Source: Bacteroidota bacterium
GTDB taxonomy: Bacteria > Bacteroidota > Bacteroidia > Chitinophagales > Chitinophagaceae
Assembly (NCBI GenBank): GCA_020161535.1
Contig: JAIUNW010000004.1
Coordinates: 228,166 to 292,165, forward strand
Direction: 5' to 3'
DNA: 64,000 nt
Shown: positions 26,228 through 35,018 of the stretch, piece after piece
Layout: each line of letters opens with the position of its first letter
Position numbering within the stretch: the first letter of the stretch is position 1
Made by a program: the position numbers and the translations under genes
Notes under the pieces: model-generated
The model's database searches: none
The model's input: the letters and a program-made list of their open reading frames with translations, nothing else
Told to the model about the DNA's origin: nothing

Positions 26228-27394
26228 GTGCCCCAGCTCCCGATCTATCTTGACAACAACGCCACCACGCCGGTCGACCCCGGGGTGCTGGAAGCCATGT
26301 TGCCCTATTTCAGGGAGCAATTCGGCAATGCCGCGAGCCGCCAGCACGCTTTCGGCTGGACGGCCAATGAAAGCGTCGAAATCGCCCGCGAGCAAGTGGC
26401 GAAACTGATCGGCGCCGACCCCGCTGAAATTATTTTTACCGCAGGCGCTACGGAAAGCGATAACCTGGCCCTCAAGGGCGTGTTCGAATCCTATGCCGGC
26501 AAGGGCAACCACCTCATCACCTGTGTAACGGAGCACAAGGCTGTACTGGATACTTGTGCGCATTTGGAAAAATTAGGGGCGGAAATCACTTATCTCGGTG
26601 TAGATCACCGCGGACAAATTGACCTCGCCGCCCTCGAAGCCGCGATAAGACCGACCACCATCCTGATCGCATTGATGTACGCTAACAATGAGACCGGTAC
26701 CATTTTTCCGGTGCAGGCCATCGGCGCCATCGCCAAAAAACACGGCGTAATTTTTTTCTCCGATGCCACCCAGGCCGTGGGAAAAATTCCGGTGCAGGTG
26801 CTACCAGATGAGATCGATTTGCTGGCTTTATCGGCCCATAAAATATACGGCCCCAAGGGCGTTGGTGCATTGTATGTGCGGCGACGAAATCCGCGCGTGA
26901 AACTCATCGCGCAAATGGATGGTGGTGGTCAGGAACGCGGCATGCGATCGGGCACGCTCAACGTGCCGGGTATTGTGGGGCTGGGCAAAGCGGCCGACTG
27001 CTGCCGGCTGGAGCTGGAAGCAGAGGGGCAGCGATTGCGCAAGTTGCGCGATCGATTGGAGCAGTCGCTCCTGGCACTCGATGATGTAATGGTAAACGGT
27101 GATACAAGCGATCGACTGCCACAAGTATCTAATTTGTCGTTCGGCCAGGTGGAAGGCAAATCATTGCTGCTGGGCTTTACCAAAAACATTGCGGTGGCTG
27201 CAGGCTCGGCTTGTACATCGGCATCGCTGGCACCTTCGTATGTATTGAAGGCAATGGGCCTGTCTGATGAACGCGCACATGCATCGATCCGTTTTTCGTT
27301 GGGTCGATTTACCACCGAAGAAGACATTGACTATACCATCCAGGCGGTAACTGAAACCGTCAACAACTTACGTTCATTAAATCTTTTTGTATGA
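26228..27394 (+). CDS. Cysteine desulfurase (NifS/IscS family)
   Basis: A 388-residue PLP enzyme that takes sulfur from cysteine for Fe-S clusters. YLDNNATTP (7-15) opens the fold, Lys205 in LSAHKIYGPKG binds PLP, and the catalytic Cys lies in AAGSACTSAS (about residue 325) on the mobile loop, as in the IscS/NifS (class I) group. The start is a GTG at 26228. The gene overlaps the next one, an IscA-type carrier, by 4 bp (ATGA). No IscU or IscR gene is adjacent. Confidence 0.93.
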   Translation: MPQLPIYLDNNATTPVDPGVLEAMLPYFREQFGNAASRQHAFGWTANESVEIAREQVAKLIGADPAEIIFTAGATESDNLALKGVFESYAGKGNHLITCVTEHKAVLDTCAHLEKLGAEITYLGVDHRGQIDLAALEAAIRPTTILIALMYANNETGTIFPVQAIGAIAKKHGVIFFSDATQAVGKIPVQVLPDEIDLLALSAHKIYGPKGVGALYVRRRNPRVKLIAQMDGGGQERGMRSGTLNVPGIVGLGKAADCCRLELEAEGQRLRKLRDRLEQSLLALDDVMVNGDTSDRLPQVSNLSFGQVEGKSLLLGFTKNIAVAAGSACTSASLAPSYVLKAMGLSDERAHASIRFSLGRFTTEEDIDYTIQAVTETVNNLRSLNLFV

Positions 27395-27723
27395 TTTATA
27401 TAAGTGACAAAGCAAGCGAGCGGGTAAACAAATTGATTAAAGAAGTGGATGCCGACGGCGACAAAGGTTACTTTGTGCGCGTATCGGTAGTGGGCGGTGG
27501 CTGCTCGGGCCTGAGCTATAAAATCGACTTCGACAATGCATCCAAACCGACCGACCAGGTGTTTGAAAACAACGGTATTAAAATAGTGACCGACCTGAAA
27601 AGTCTGCTCTACTTGTTGGATACCACGCTTGAGTTTTCTGATGGCCTCAATGGCAAAGGATTCTATTTTAACAACCCCAACGCAAGCAGAACCTGTTCTT
27701 GCGGGGAAAGCTTTGCCGTGTGA
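27391..27723 (+). CDS. Iron-sulfur cluster assembly accessory protein (IscA/HesB type)
   Basis: A 110-residue A-type carrier. The three conserved cysteines are visible: Cys38 in GGGCSGLSY and Cys102 and Cys104 in the C-terminal TCSCGESF. A-type carriers pass Fe-S clusters from the scaffold to apoproteins. It is translationally coupled to the cysteine desulfurase gene upstream. The family is certain; IscA, SufA and ErpA cannot be separated here. Confidence 0.94.
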   Translation: MIYISDKASERVNKLIKEVDADGDKGYFVRVSVVGGGCSGLSYKIDFDNASKPTDQVFENNGIKIVTDLKSLLYLLDTTLEFSDGLNGKGFYFNNPNASRTCSCGESFAV

Positions 27724-27731
27724 CGGCTGTC

Positions 27732-27884
27732 TAAGGTATAAGGTTTAAGGTCTAATGTTTAAGGTTGCTACCGCACGTGTAGCAAACTTGCATAAAAGCA
27801 AGTTACCCCTGGTGCATTTTCCGTTTTGGGGAGCATACCTCGCATGCGGCAGCAACCTTAAACATTAGACCTTAAACATTAAAC
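27732..27884. repeat. Long inverted repeat built from TAAGGTT-type heptamers
   Basis: The left side is five 7-bp units in phase (TAAGGTA, TAAGGTT, TAAGGTC, TAATGTT, TAAGGTT at 27732-27766). The right side is the inverted version (AACCTTA, AACATTA, GACCTTA, AACATTA from 27854). Positions 27743-27769 and 27851-27877 pair perfectly over 27 bp, and about 10 bp more pair imperfectly inward. The 81-bp centre holds a smaller stem, ACTTGC/GCAAGT (about 27788-27805). It fills the 189-bp gap between the IscA-type gene and gldF and ends about 15 bp before the gldF -7 box. Confidence 0.85.
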
Positions 27885-27900
27885 CATTGGCTTTCTTTCG

Positions 27901-27908
27901 TATTTTTG
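27901..27908 (+). promoter_or_regulatory. -7 box (TATTTTTG) of the gldF operon
   Basis: A perfect TAnnTTTG box ending only 4 nt before the gldF ATG, so the transcript is probably leaderless. Confidence 0.6.
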
Positions 27909-27912
27909 CATC

Positions 27913-28638
27913 ATGTGGTCCATCTGTAGAAAGGAATTCCGGCAGTTTTTTGGCAGTTTGACAGGGTTGGTGGCTGTGCTGGTATTTCTGCTGATGACCG
28001 GCTTGTTCCTCTTCGTTTTTCCCGACAGCAGTATTTTGGACTATGGTTATGCATCGCTCGATAAATTTTTTGAGCTGGCACCCTGGATTTTGTTGTTCCT
28101 GGTACCGGCCGTGACCATGCGAAGCTGGGCCGACGAATTCAAATCGGGCACGTTCGAAATCTTGCAAACAAGACCCCTCACCGCCGTACAACTGGTGGGC
28201 GGCAAATGGCTCGGCGCTTTCGCCATTGTGCTGGTGGCGCTGCTTCCAACCATTATATATGTTTTCAGCGTGCAGGCGCTTTCGGTCGACAAAGGCATCG
28301 ATACCGGTGGCACCATCGGTTCTTATATCGGTTTGTTTCTATTGGCTGCCGTTTTTACCGCCATCGGCACCTGGTGCAGTAGTTTAACCTCCAACCCGGT
28401 GATTGCTTTTTTGCTCAGTGCATTTATGTGCTTCCTGTTGTACACCGGCTTTGACGCACTCAGTAAACTTCCTGCGTTGCAGGGCAGTTTGGATTACCTG
28501 CTCGAATCAACCGGTATTAATTTTCACTACAAGAGCATCAGCCGCGGCGTGATTGATAGTCGCGATATCATTTATTTCGGTTCTGTCATCGCCTTCTTCC
28601 TGCTCATTACCAACCGTAAAATCGCCTTGCGGCCCTGA
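27913..28638 (+). CDS. gldF: Gliding-motility-associated ABC transporter permease GldF
   Basis: A 241-residue membrane protein with six hydrophobic segments, starting with FRQFFGSLTGLVAVLVFLLM. The soluble turn DEFKSGTFEILQTRPL (about 76-91) is typical of ABC-2-type permeases such as GldF and NosY. GldF works with GldG and the ATPase GldA; in Flavobacterium their loss affects gliding. No gldA is adjacent, which is common outside operons. The following gene is gldG, 3 bp away. Gliding itself cannot be concluded, because many non-gliding Bacteroidota keep gldFG. Confidence 0.92.
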   Translation: MWSICRKEFRQFFGSLTGLVAVLVFLLMTGLFLFVFPDSSILDYGYASLDKFFELAPWILLFLVPAVTMRSWADEFKSGTFEILQTRPLTAVQLVGGKWLGAFAIVLVALLPTIIYVFSVQALSVDKGIDTGGTIGSYIGLFLLAAVFTAIGTWCSSLTSNPVIAFLLSAFMCFLLYTGFDALSKLPALQGSLDYLLESTGINFHYKSISRGVIDSRDIIYFGSVIAFFLLITNRKIALRP

Positions 28639-28641
28639 TTC

Positions 28642-30348
28642 ATGAAACGACTGCTGTCATCGCCTTATAGTTGGATACTACTGCTTGTTTTGTTGGTGTT
28701 GATCAACTGGCTCGCAGCGCTGTGGCCCATGCGCCTTGATCTCACTGCAGAAAAAAGATACACACTGTCGACCCCCACCAAAAAATTGTTGGGATCACTG
28801 GAAGCACCCGCGCAAGTGGATGTTTTGCTGAGTGGTGAAATGCCGGCCGGCTTCCGCAAACTCGCCAACAGTACCAACGACCTGCTCACCGAATTCAAAT
28901 CATACGGCAAAACAAAATTTCAGTTCCGCTTCAGCAAACCGGGCGAAGGCATGAACGATACCGCCAAGGCCATACTCTACGATTCGCTCAGTCGACTGGG
29001 ACTACACCCTACTAACATCAAGGCACAAACGAAAGAAGGCGAGGGCAGTGAAGAGCGACTGGTTTTTCCCGGCGCCGTGATTCGTTACAAAGGCCGAACA
29101 ACCGCTATTGATTTGTTACAGGGGGTGAGTTCAACCGGCGGTCTAGAATCGCTGAACAAAGCCGAGGCCCTGCTCGAGTATAAATTTGCCAACGCCATTC
29201 ACCAGCTCAGCATCGACACGGTGCCGGTGGTTGGTTACCTCGCGGGCAATGGCGAGCCACTTACCGACCAGGTGAAAGACCTGATAGAAGGGGTGTTGGC
29301 TAAAAATTATGTGGCGCGCATTCTGCCCATTGACAGTGTACCTGTTATACCGCCGGTGTTCAAAGCCCTGGTGATTACCAAACCCACCAGCAAGTTTTCG
29401 GAAGAACAAAAACTGAAACTCGACCAGTACGTGATGCATGGCGGTAAATTGTTGTGGATGGTCGACAATCTCTATGCAGAAATGGATAGCCTGCTGCGGG
29501 TGCAAAATGAATTCATTGCATTTGACCGCGGACTCAATATCGAAGACCAGCTTTTTAAATATGGTGTGCGGATCAACCTCGACCTGGTGCAAGACCTGAA
29601 TGCCGATAACAACCCATCGGTGGTGGGCACGGTGGGTGGTCGCCCGCAGATCGAATTATTGCCCTGGCTGTATTTTCCGCTGCTGACCAACAGCAATGGA
29701 CACCCGATCGCCAAAAACCTCGATTATGTGCTGGCACAATTCCCCAACTCCATCGATACGGTGGCAGCACCCGGCATTAAAAAGACCATACTGCTGCACA
29801 CTTCCTCGCGTTCGCGCGTATTGCCTTCACCGGCAAAAGTGAGTTGGCAGCGCCTGCAAACCGAAGAAGACTTTAATACATTCAACAAAAGCGCCATTCC
29901 CGTGGCGGTATTGCTGGAAGGGAATTTTCATTCTTTGTACAGCAACCGCGTGAGCGAAGAACAGCAGGCAATGCTGAATACCGGCGGTCAACATTTCGAA
30001 GCGCAATCGCCACCCAACAAAATGATCGTGATTTCCGACGGTGATATTGCCCTGAATGCTGTAACCCAAAAAGAAGGCCCTCTGCCCATGGGCATGAACC
30101 CGTACACCAAGTACCAATACGCGAACAAAGATTTTATCCAAAACAGCATCGAATACCTGGTAGATGAATCAGGCATACTGGAAACCAGGGCCAAAGATTA
30201 TACCCTTCGCTTGTTGGATAAGAAAAAACTGGAAGACGATAAAACGCGCTGGCAGTTGATCAATATCGTGGCACCGGTATTGCTGATATTGGTTTTCGGG
30301 TATACGTATCAGTGGTGGCGAAAGAAAAAGTACCAGTTTAAAAAATGA
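28642..30348 (+). CDS. gldG: Gliding-motility-associated ABC transporter component GldG
   Basis: A 568-residue protein anchored by one helix at each end (about 10-30, and about 533-553 before a basic tail RKKKYQFKK). The large part between lies outside the cytoplasm and opens with LDLTAEKRYTLSTPTKKLL, a GldG family mark. YVMHGGKLLWMVDNLYAEMDS (about 262-282) and VIVSDGDIALN-like segments fit the ABC-type GldG/DUF4350-like fold. It forms a complex with GldF. The stop overlaps the start of the TerC gene by 4 bp. Confidence 0.92.
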   Translation: MKRLLSSPYSWILLLVLLVLINWLAALWPMRLDLTAEKRYTLSTPTKKLLGSLEAPAQVDVLLSGEMPAGFRKLANSTNDLLTEFKSYGKTKFQFRFSKPGEGMNDTAKAILYDSLSRLGLHPTNIKAQTKEGEGSEERLVFPGAVIRYKGRTTAIDLLQGVSSTGGLESLNKAEALLEYKFANAIHQLSIDTVPVVGYLAGNGEPLTDQVKDLIEGVLAKNYVARILPIDSVPVIPPVFKALVITKPTSKFSEEQKLKLDQYVMHGGKLLWMVDNLYAEMDSLLRVQNEFIAFDRGLNIEDQLFKYGVRINLDLVQDLNADNNPSVVGTVGGRPQIELLPWLYFPLLTNSNGHPIAKNLDYVLAQFPNSIDTVAAPGIKKTILLHTSSRSRVLPSPAKVSWQRLQTEEDFNTFNKSAIPVAVLLEGNFHSLYSNRVSEEQQAMLNTGGQHFEAQSPPNKMIVISDGDIALNAVTQKEGPLPMGMNPYTKYQYANKDFIQNSIEYLVDESGILETRAKDYTLRLLDKKKLEDDKTRWQLINIVAPVLLILVFGYTYQWWRKKKYQFKK

Positions 30349-31307
30349 ATGCTGAACAAATAACCTACCTGGTTTTCGGAATCGTGTTGTTGCTGGCGCT
30401 TGTGTTTGACCTCGGCTTACTCAGCAAACAAACCACGCAGATCACCATGCGCAAGGCGCTGACCCAAACTATTTTCTGGGTATCACTTGCCCTTGCCTTT
30501 TTTGCGTTTATGTGGATTGAAGATGGCAAGGTGCCCGCGCTCGAATACCTGAGCGCTTACCTCATGGAATGGTCGCTCAGTATCGACAATATTTTTGTTT
30601 TCATCCTTATTTTTTCCTTCTTCGGCCTCAAAGAACAATACATACCCCGTGTATTGCTGATCGGTATCCTTATGGCCATTGTGTTCCGGGTCATTTTTAT
30701 TTCGGTGGGCATTGTGCTGGTAGAAAGATTTGCCTGGCTACTATATATCTTCGGCGCCCTGCTGCTGTTTACCGGTATTAAAATGTTTACGGCCAATGCC
30801 GACGAAGAACCAAACCTGGAAGAAAACAAGGTTTACAAGTTTTTGCGCAAAGTGTTGCCCATTATGCCCATTGATGGCGATGGCAAGTTTACCATTCGTG
30901 CCAACGGTAAAAGATATTTCACCAATATGTTTGTGGTGGTGATCATGTTGGCCACTACTGATATTGTATTTGCACTCGACTCCATTCCCGCCGTATTTGC
31001 TATTTCGCAAAACCGGCTGGTGATTTATACCTCCAATATTTTTGCCGTGCTTGGCCTGCGATCGCTTTTCTTTTTACTGAAAGGCGCCGTGAACAAATTC
31101 GTGTACCTGCAACAGGGCATTGCCGTGGTGCTGGTATTTATCGGCTTGAAAATGCTGGTTGCTTATTTCGACATCCATGTGCCCGTGGCTTTATCGTTAC
31201 TGGTAATTGTGGTATGCATTGCCGCTTCTATCGTGTACAGCATCAGCGTGGCCAACCGCGACGACAATAAACAGGTAGATGCCGGTAACGATCGTGAACT
31301 GCACTGA
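30345..31307 (+). CDS. TerC/Alx family integral membrane protein
   Basis: A 320-residue protein with eight or nine transmembrane helices. The conserved acidic segments are WSLSIDNIFVFILIF (about 77-91) and ATTDIVFALDSIPAVFAIS (about 203-221), which are thought to bind metal ions. The family includes manganese exporters (Alx/MntY-type) and the tellurite-linked TerC; other Ter genes are absent, so Mn2+ export is the more likely role. A cytoplasmic loop carries KFTIRANGKRYFTNMF. It overlaps gldG by 4 bp and is followed 2 bp later by murF/alr. No yybP-ykoY riboswitch can fit upstream. Confidence 0.9.
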   Translation: MNAEQITYLVFGIVLLLALVFDLGLLSKQTTQITMRKALTQTIFWVSLALAFFAFMWIEDGKVPALEYLSAYLMEWSLSIDNIFVFILIFSFFGLKEQYIPRVLLIGILMAIVFRVIFISVGIVLVERFAWLLYIFGALLLFTGIKMFTANADEEPNLEENKVYKFLRKVLPIMPIDGDGKFTIRANGKRYFTNMFVVVIMLATTDIVFALDSIPAVFAISQNRLVIYTSNIFAVLGLRSLFFLLKGAVNKFVYLQQGIAVVLVFIGLKMLVAYFDIHVPVALSLLVIVVCIAASIVYSISVANRDDNKQVDAGNDRELH

Positions 31308-31309
31308 CC

Positions 31310-33757
31310 ATGTATAGCCTCGATGATATTGCCCTTTTTATCGGCGGTTCTTGGCTGAACCAGGGCGAACCCATCGCAATTGAATACCTGCTCACCGATA
31401 GCCGTCGTTTGTTGTTTCCCGCCAGCAGTTTGTTTTTTGCGATCAAAACCAGCAATCGCAATGGCCACCAGTACATCCAACGTTTGTACGACAAAGGCGT
31501 GCGGGCCTTTGTGGTGAGTGAACTGCCCGATTTGAACGGGCTACCCGGTGCTAATATTTTACTGGTAGAGAACACGCTTGCAGCCTTACAAGCAATGGCG
31601 GCCGAACACCGCCTTCGCTTTCATTATCCCGTGATCGGCATCACCGGTAGCAACGGCAAAACCATTGTAAAAGAATGGCTGTTCCAATTGCTGGAACAGG
31701 AATACAAAATTGTTAGGAGTCCGCGGAGCTACAATTCGCAACTCGGCGTTCCGCTCAGCGTATGGCAAATGAATGCCAGCGATAACCTCGCCATTTTTGA
31801 AGCAGGTATTTCTGAACCTGGCGAAATGGAACGGCTCGCTGCCATCATCAAGCCCAGCATCGGCATTTTTACCAACCTGGGTGCTGCGCACAGCGAGGGA
31901 TTTGTATCGATGGAACAGAAGCTGGCAGAGAAATGGAAACTGTTCAACAGTGCCGATGTAGTGATCTACCGCGCTGGTAACCCGGTGGTAGATGAATGGG
32001 CGCAAATCAAAGCCAATGAAGGCATTAATCTTTTCAGTTGGGGCCGCGACAAAGAAGCGACTGTGCGCGTAAGCGACGACCTCGTACTGCACTACCAGCA
32101 TCAATCGGTGCAGTTGCTGCCGGCGTTTACCGATGATGCTTCTATTGAAAACCTCCTGCATTGCTGTGCCTGCCTGCTCTACCTGGGCATCGATTTACAA
32201 AGCTTGCCCGACCGCATCAAACAATTGAGACCCGTTGCCATGCGACTGGAGTTGAAAGAAGGAATCAGCAATTGTTCGGTGATCAACGATAGTTATTCAG
32301 CCGACCTGAGCTCGCTCGATATCGCACTTGATTTTTTGTATCGCCAGCAACAGCACCTACGCAAGACCGTTATACTCTCTGATATTCCGCAGTCGGGTCT
32401 CGATCCCGCTGAATTATACGAACGCGTGGCCGCCTTGCTATCGCATTACCAGGTGAACAGGCTCATCGCTATCGGCCCCGAGATCGGCCGTTTTGAAGCG
32501 GTGTTTAAAAACCGGCGACTCGAATACCAGCATTTTTTATCGACTGAAAATTTTGTCGCCCGCTTTGATGAATTGATCTTCCACGATGAAACCATCCTGG
32601 TAAAAGGCGCGCGCAGTTTTGGTTTCGAGGCCATCTCACTGCTGTTGGAAAGGCAGGAACACCAAACCGTATTAGAAGTAGACCTGAATGCCTTGTTGCA
32701 TAACCTGCGGCAATACCAGCAACTGCTGAAACCCAGCACCCGCCTGATGGCGATGGTAAAAGCATTTTCATATGGCACCGGCAGTTTCGAAATTGCCAAC
32801 CTATTGCAATACCATGGGGTTGATTACCTCGCAGTGGCGTATACCGATGAGGGACTAGCCTTGCGAAGAGCCGGTATTCATTTACCGATCATGGTGATGA
32901 ATGCAGCGCCCGTTGATTTTGCGGCGCTGCTTGAATACAACCTTGAACCGGTTTTGTATTCACTGACCATGTATCACCAGTTCGATCGGTTTGTACGACA
33001 GGAAGGTCTTTCGCAGGTACCGGTGCATATTGAATTGGAAACAGGTATGAACCGGCTTGGGTTTTCAGGCCATGAATTGGAAACGCTTTTGCATGTAATG
33101 CCCGATTCGGTGTGTAAAGTACAGTCTGTATTCAGTCACCTGGCAGCCAGTGAAGACCCGGCCATGGATGCTTTCACGGCCATGCAGGTAGCGATCTTTG
33201 AAAAAAATGCGGCCGCCATTGCAGCCGTATTGTCCTATCCTTTTTTACGCCATATAGAAAATACAGCGGCCATCGCCCGGCAGCCCAATTGGCAATTTGA
33301 CATGGTTCGCTTGGGCATTGGTTTATACGGCGTGGCTTCGGCACGGGCCAATCAGTTTAGCCTGCAGCCGGTATCGACGCTGAAAACAACCATCGCCCAA
33401 TGCAAACAATTGCAGCCGGGTGAAACGGTGGGCTATAACCGAAAAGGCATTATCAGTCGGCCTTCAGTGATTGCAACGGTGCGGATCGGGTATGCCGACG
33501 GCTATCCCCGGAGTTTGGGTAATGGCAAAGGGTATATGTTGGTTAAAGGCAAGCTGGCACCGGTAATCGGCTCTATCTGCATGGACATGACCATGATCGA
33601 TGTAACCGATATTGATGGAATAGCGGAGAATGAAACGGTAACTGTTTTCGGGTCAGGGCTTCCTGTTGAAACCGTAGCAGGCTGGGCGGGCACCATCGCC
33701 TACGAAATTTTGACGGGCATTTCACAACGTGTTAAAAGGATATATTACCAAGACTAG
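31310..33757 (+). CDS. Fusion of a MurF-like domain with alanine racemase
   Basis: An 815-residue two-domain protein found in this form in Bacteroidota. The N-terminal part (about 1-445) is MurF-like with ATP loop GSNGKT (113-118), but the ligase signature DAYNANPxSM is replaced by NDSYSADLSSL (about 328). The C-terminal part (about 450-815) is a complete alanine racemase: PLP lysine in MVKAFSYGTG (near 480), catalytic tyrosine in VGYNRKG (near 710) and MDMTMIDVT. The racemase makes D-alanine, the precursor of the D-Ala-D-Ala that MurF adds. A separate, canonical murF lies at 59.5 kb, so this MurF domain may be regulatory or altered. The start follows terC by 2 bp. Confidence 0.92.
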   Translation: MYSLDDIALFIGGSWLNQGEPIAIEYLLTDSRRLLFPASSLFFAIKTSNRNGHQYIQRLYDKGVRAFVVSELPDLNGLPGANILLVENTLAALQAMAAEHRLRFHYPVIGITGSNGKTIVKEWLFQLLEQEYKIVRSPRSYNSQLGVPLSVWQMNASDNLAIFEAGISEPGEMERLAAIIKPSIGIFTNLGAAHSEGFVSMEQKLAEKWKLFNSADVVIYRAGNPVVDEWAQIKANEGINLFSWGRDKEATVRVSDDLVLHYQHQSVQLLPAFTDDASIENLLHCCACLLYLGIDLQSLPDRIKQLRPVAMRLELKEGISNCSVINDSYSADLSSLDIALDFLYRQQQHLRKTVILSDIPQSGLDPAELYERVAALLSHYQVNRLIAIGPEIGRFEAVFKNRRLEYQHFLSTENFVARFDELIFHDETILVKGARSFGFEAISLLLERQEHQTVLEVDLNALLHNLRQYQQLLKPSTRLMAMVKAFSYGTGSFEIANLLQYHGVDYLAVAYTDEGLALRRAGIHLPIMVMNAAPVDFAALLEYNLEPVLYSLTMYHQFDRFVRQEGLSQVPVHIELETGMNRLGFSGHELETLLHVMPDSVCKVQSVFSHLAASEDPAMDAFTAMQVAIFEKNAAAIAAVLSYPFLRHIENTAAIARQPNWQFDMVRLGIGLYGVASARANQFSLQPVSTLKTTIAQCKQLQPGETVGYNRKGIISRPSVIATVRIGYADGYPRSLGNGKGYMLVKGKLAPVIGSICMDMTMIDVTDIDGIAENETVTVFGSGLPVETVAGWAGTIAYEILTGISQRVKRIYYQD

Positions 33758-33772
33758 TGTTCGTCCAACGGT

Positions 33773-33780
33773 TATCTTTG
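33773..33780 (+). promoter_or_regulatory. -7 box (TATCTTTG) for lspA
   Basis: A perfect TAnnTTTG box 16 nt before the lspA ATG at 33797, placed just after the murF/alr stop. Confidence 0.6.
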
Positions 33781-33796
33781 CCCCTTTATTGACGAT

Positions 33797-34483
33797 ATGG
33801 GAAAAGCGCGAAATATTATTTTTTTGATCATCATGATACTGGCCGTAGACCAGGTGATCAAGATTTGGGTGAAGACACATATGCCCCTGAGTTATCATTG
33901 GGATGCGAGTCATCAACTGATTACGCCGTACGACCGGGGCATCCGGCCCTTCGGCGAAAAAGCAGAATGGTGCCAGATCTATTTTGTGGAGAATGAGGGC
34001 ATGGCCTGGGGACTGAAGTTTGGCGGCGGGATCGGTAAAATGGCACTCACCCTTTTCAGAATGGTGGCGGTTATTTTTGGTGTTTGGTATATCAGGGAAA
34101 TCTTCCGCAAAAAACACCACCCCGGATTTATTCTTTGTGTGGGATTGATTTTTGCGGGCGCCCTCGGCAACCTGATCGACAGTATGTTTTATGGATTGAT
34201 CTTCGAAGAAAGTAACTACACAACCGTCGCTAAAATTTTTCCCGCGCAAGGCTATGCCGGTTTCTTGCACGGCAAAGTGGTTGATATGTTTTACTTCCCT
34301 ATTATTCGGTCTACCTATCCTTCGTGGTTTCCATTTGTAGGCGGTGATGATTTTGAATTTTTTAGTCCCGTGTTCAACCTGGCCGACGCCTCTATTTCTG
34401 TGGGCGTTATTGCGTTGTTGGTATTCCAGAAAAAATTTATGCACCTGCCGGAAAGCGAAAAGAAAGAAACAGTTGGCACCTGA
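33797..34483 (+). CDS. lspA: Lipoprotein signal peptidase (signal peptidase II)
   Basis: A 228-residue aspartyl membrane protease that cuts the signal peptide of diacylated prolipoproteins. The catalytic aspartates are in GNLIDSMFYG (about 117-126) and FNLADASISVG (about 194-204); FVENEGMAWG (about 64-73) matches the conserved N-x-G-x-A-F/W-G region. The protein is longer than Escherichia coli LspA (164 residues) owing to an insert before FHGKVVDM-like (LHGKVVDMFYFP), as is usual in Bacteroidota. Four transmembrane segments are visible. A lipoprotein gene follows directly. Confidence 0.94.
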   Translation: MGKARNIIFLIIMILAVDQVIKIWVKTHMPLSYHWDASHQLITPYDRGIRPFGEKAEWCQIYFVENEGMAWGLKFGGGIGKMALTLFRMVAVIFGVWYIREIFRKKHHPGFILCVGLIFAGALGNLIDSMFYGLIFEESNYTTVAKIFPAQGYAGFLHGKVVDMFYFPIIRSTYPSWFPFVGGDDFEFFSPVFNLADASISVGVIALLVFQKKFMHLPESEKKETVGT

Positions 34484-34501
34484 TTTGTAAACAGAAACTG
34501 T

Positions 34502-34969
34502 ATGCGACTATTTATTGCTTTGCTGGCAGGAACGCTGTTGCTAACCGGTTGTTTCAAAGAGAAAAGTGCGGAGCCCGATGTCATTCCACCCACGCCGCAA
34601 TATCCCTGGCGCTTCGAAGTGGGCACTCAATCTTATATCGGTGCAGTTGAATCCATTCAGGTTGATTCGGTCGCGGGTGCGGCCGTGATGACCATTAGCG
34701 GTGTAGATACTGTCGGCAAAGGTCGTATCAGTTTGTCCATAACAGGTACCGACCTGGTACCAGGAACATATAAAAGTCCGTCGGCCTCTTTTGTTTATAC
34801 CGAAGACCTCAACACCATTTATCAATCTGTCAACGGCGCAGATAGTTTTGCCATCACCATTAATTCCATCAGTAGTTCGCAGGTAACAGGCAGCTTTACC
34901 GGTAGCATCCGTTCTTTGTCGGGCGGTACAACCAAGCTCAGCAACGGTAGTTTCAGCGGACTGCGTTAA
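34502..34969 (+). CDS. Lipoprotein of unknown function
   Basis: A 155-residue lipoprotein (lipobox LLTGC, Cys17). The rest is Ser/Thr/Gly-rich with alternating beta-strand-like stretches (WRFEVGTQSYIGAVESIQVD, ITGSFTGSI-type repeats), suggesting a small beta-sandwich or lipocalin-like fold at the outer membrane. I do not recognise a family. It starts 18 bp after lspA and is probably in the same transcript; a stem-loop follows at 34995. Confidence 0.75.
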   Translation: MRLFIALLAGTLLLTGCFKEKSAEPDVIPPTPQYPWRFEVGTQSYIGAVESIQVDSVAGAAVMTISGVDTVGKGRISLSITGTDLVPGTYKSPSASFVYTEDLNTIYQSVNGADSFAITINSISSSQVTGSFTGSIRSLSGGTTKLSNGSFSGLR

Positions 34970-34994
34970 GCGATTCAAAGCTGGTTAAAAAGAA

Positions 34995-35018
34995 TACCCC
35001 GCTTCGATAAGCGGGGTA
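34995..35018. terminator. Perfect 10-bp stem-loop after the lipoprotein gene
   Basis: TACCCCGCTT (34995-35004), loop CGAT, AAGCGGGGTA (35009-35018). No T-run follows on the plus strand, but TTCTTTTT follows on the minus strand. It may end the lspA transcript by its stem alone or act on leftward transcription. Confidence 0.5.

Noticed and set aside
30200..30345. yybP-ykoY manganese riboswitch before the terC gene
   Set aside because: The terC start overlaps the gldG stop, so there is no leader that could hold a riboswitch.
27913..30348. Proof of gliding motility
   Set aside because: gldFG alone do not show gliding; many non-gliding Bacteroidota keep them and the core gldKLMN/spr genes are not in the window.
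30345..31307. Tellurite-resistance (Ter) operon
   Set aside because: No terD, terB or terZ genes are near; the protein is a lone TerC/Alx homologue.
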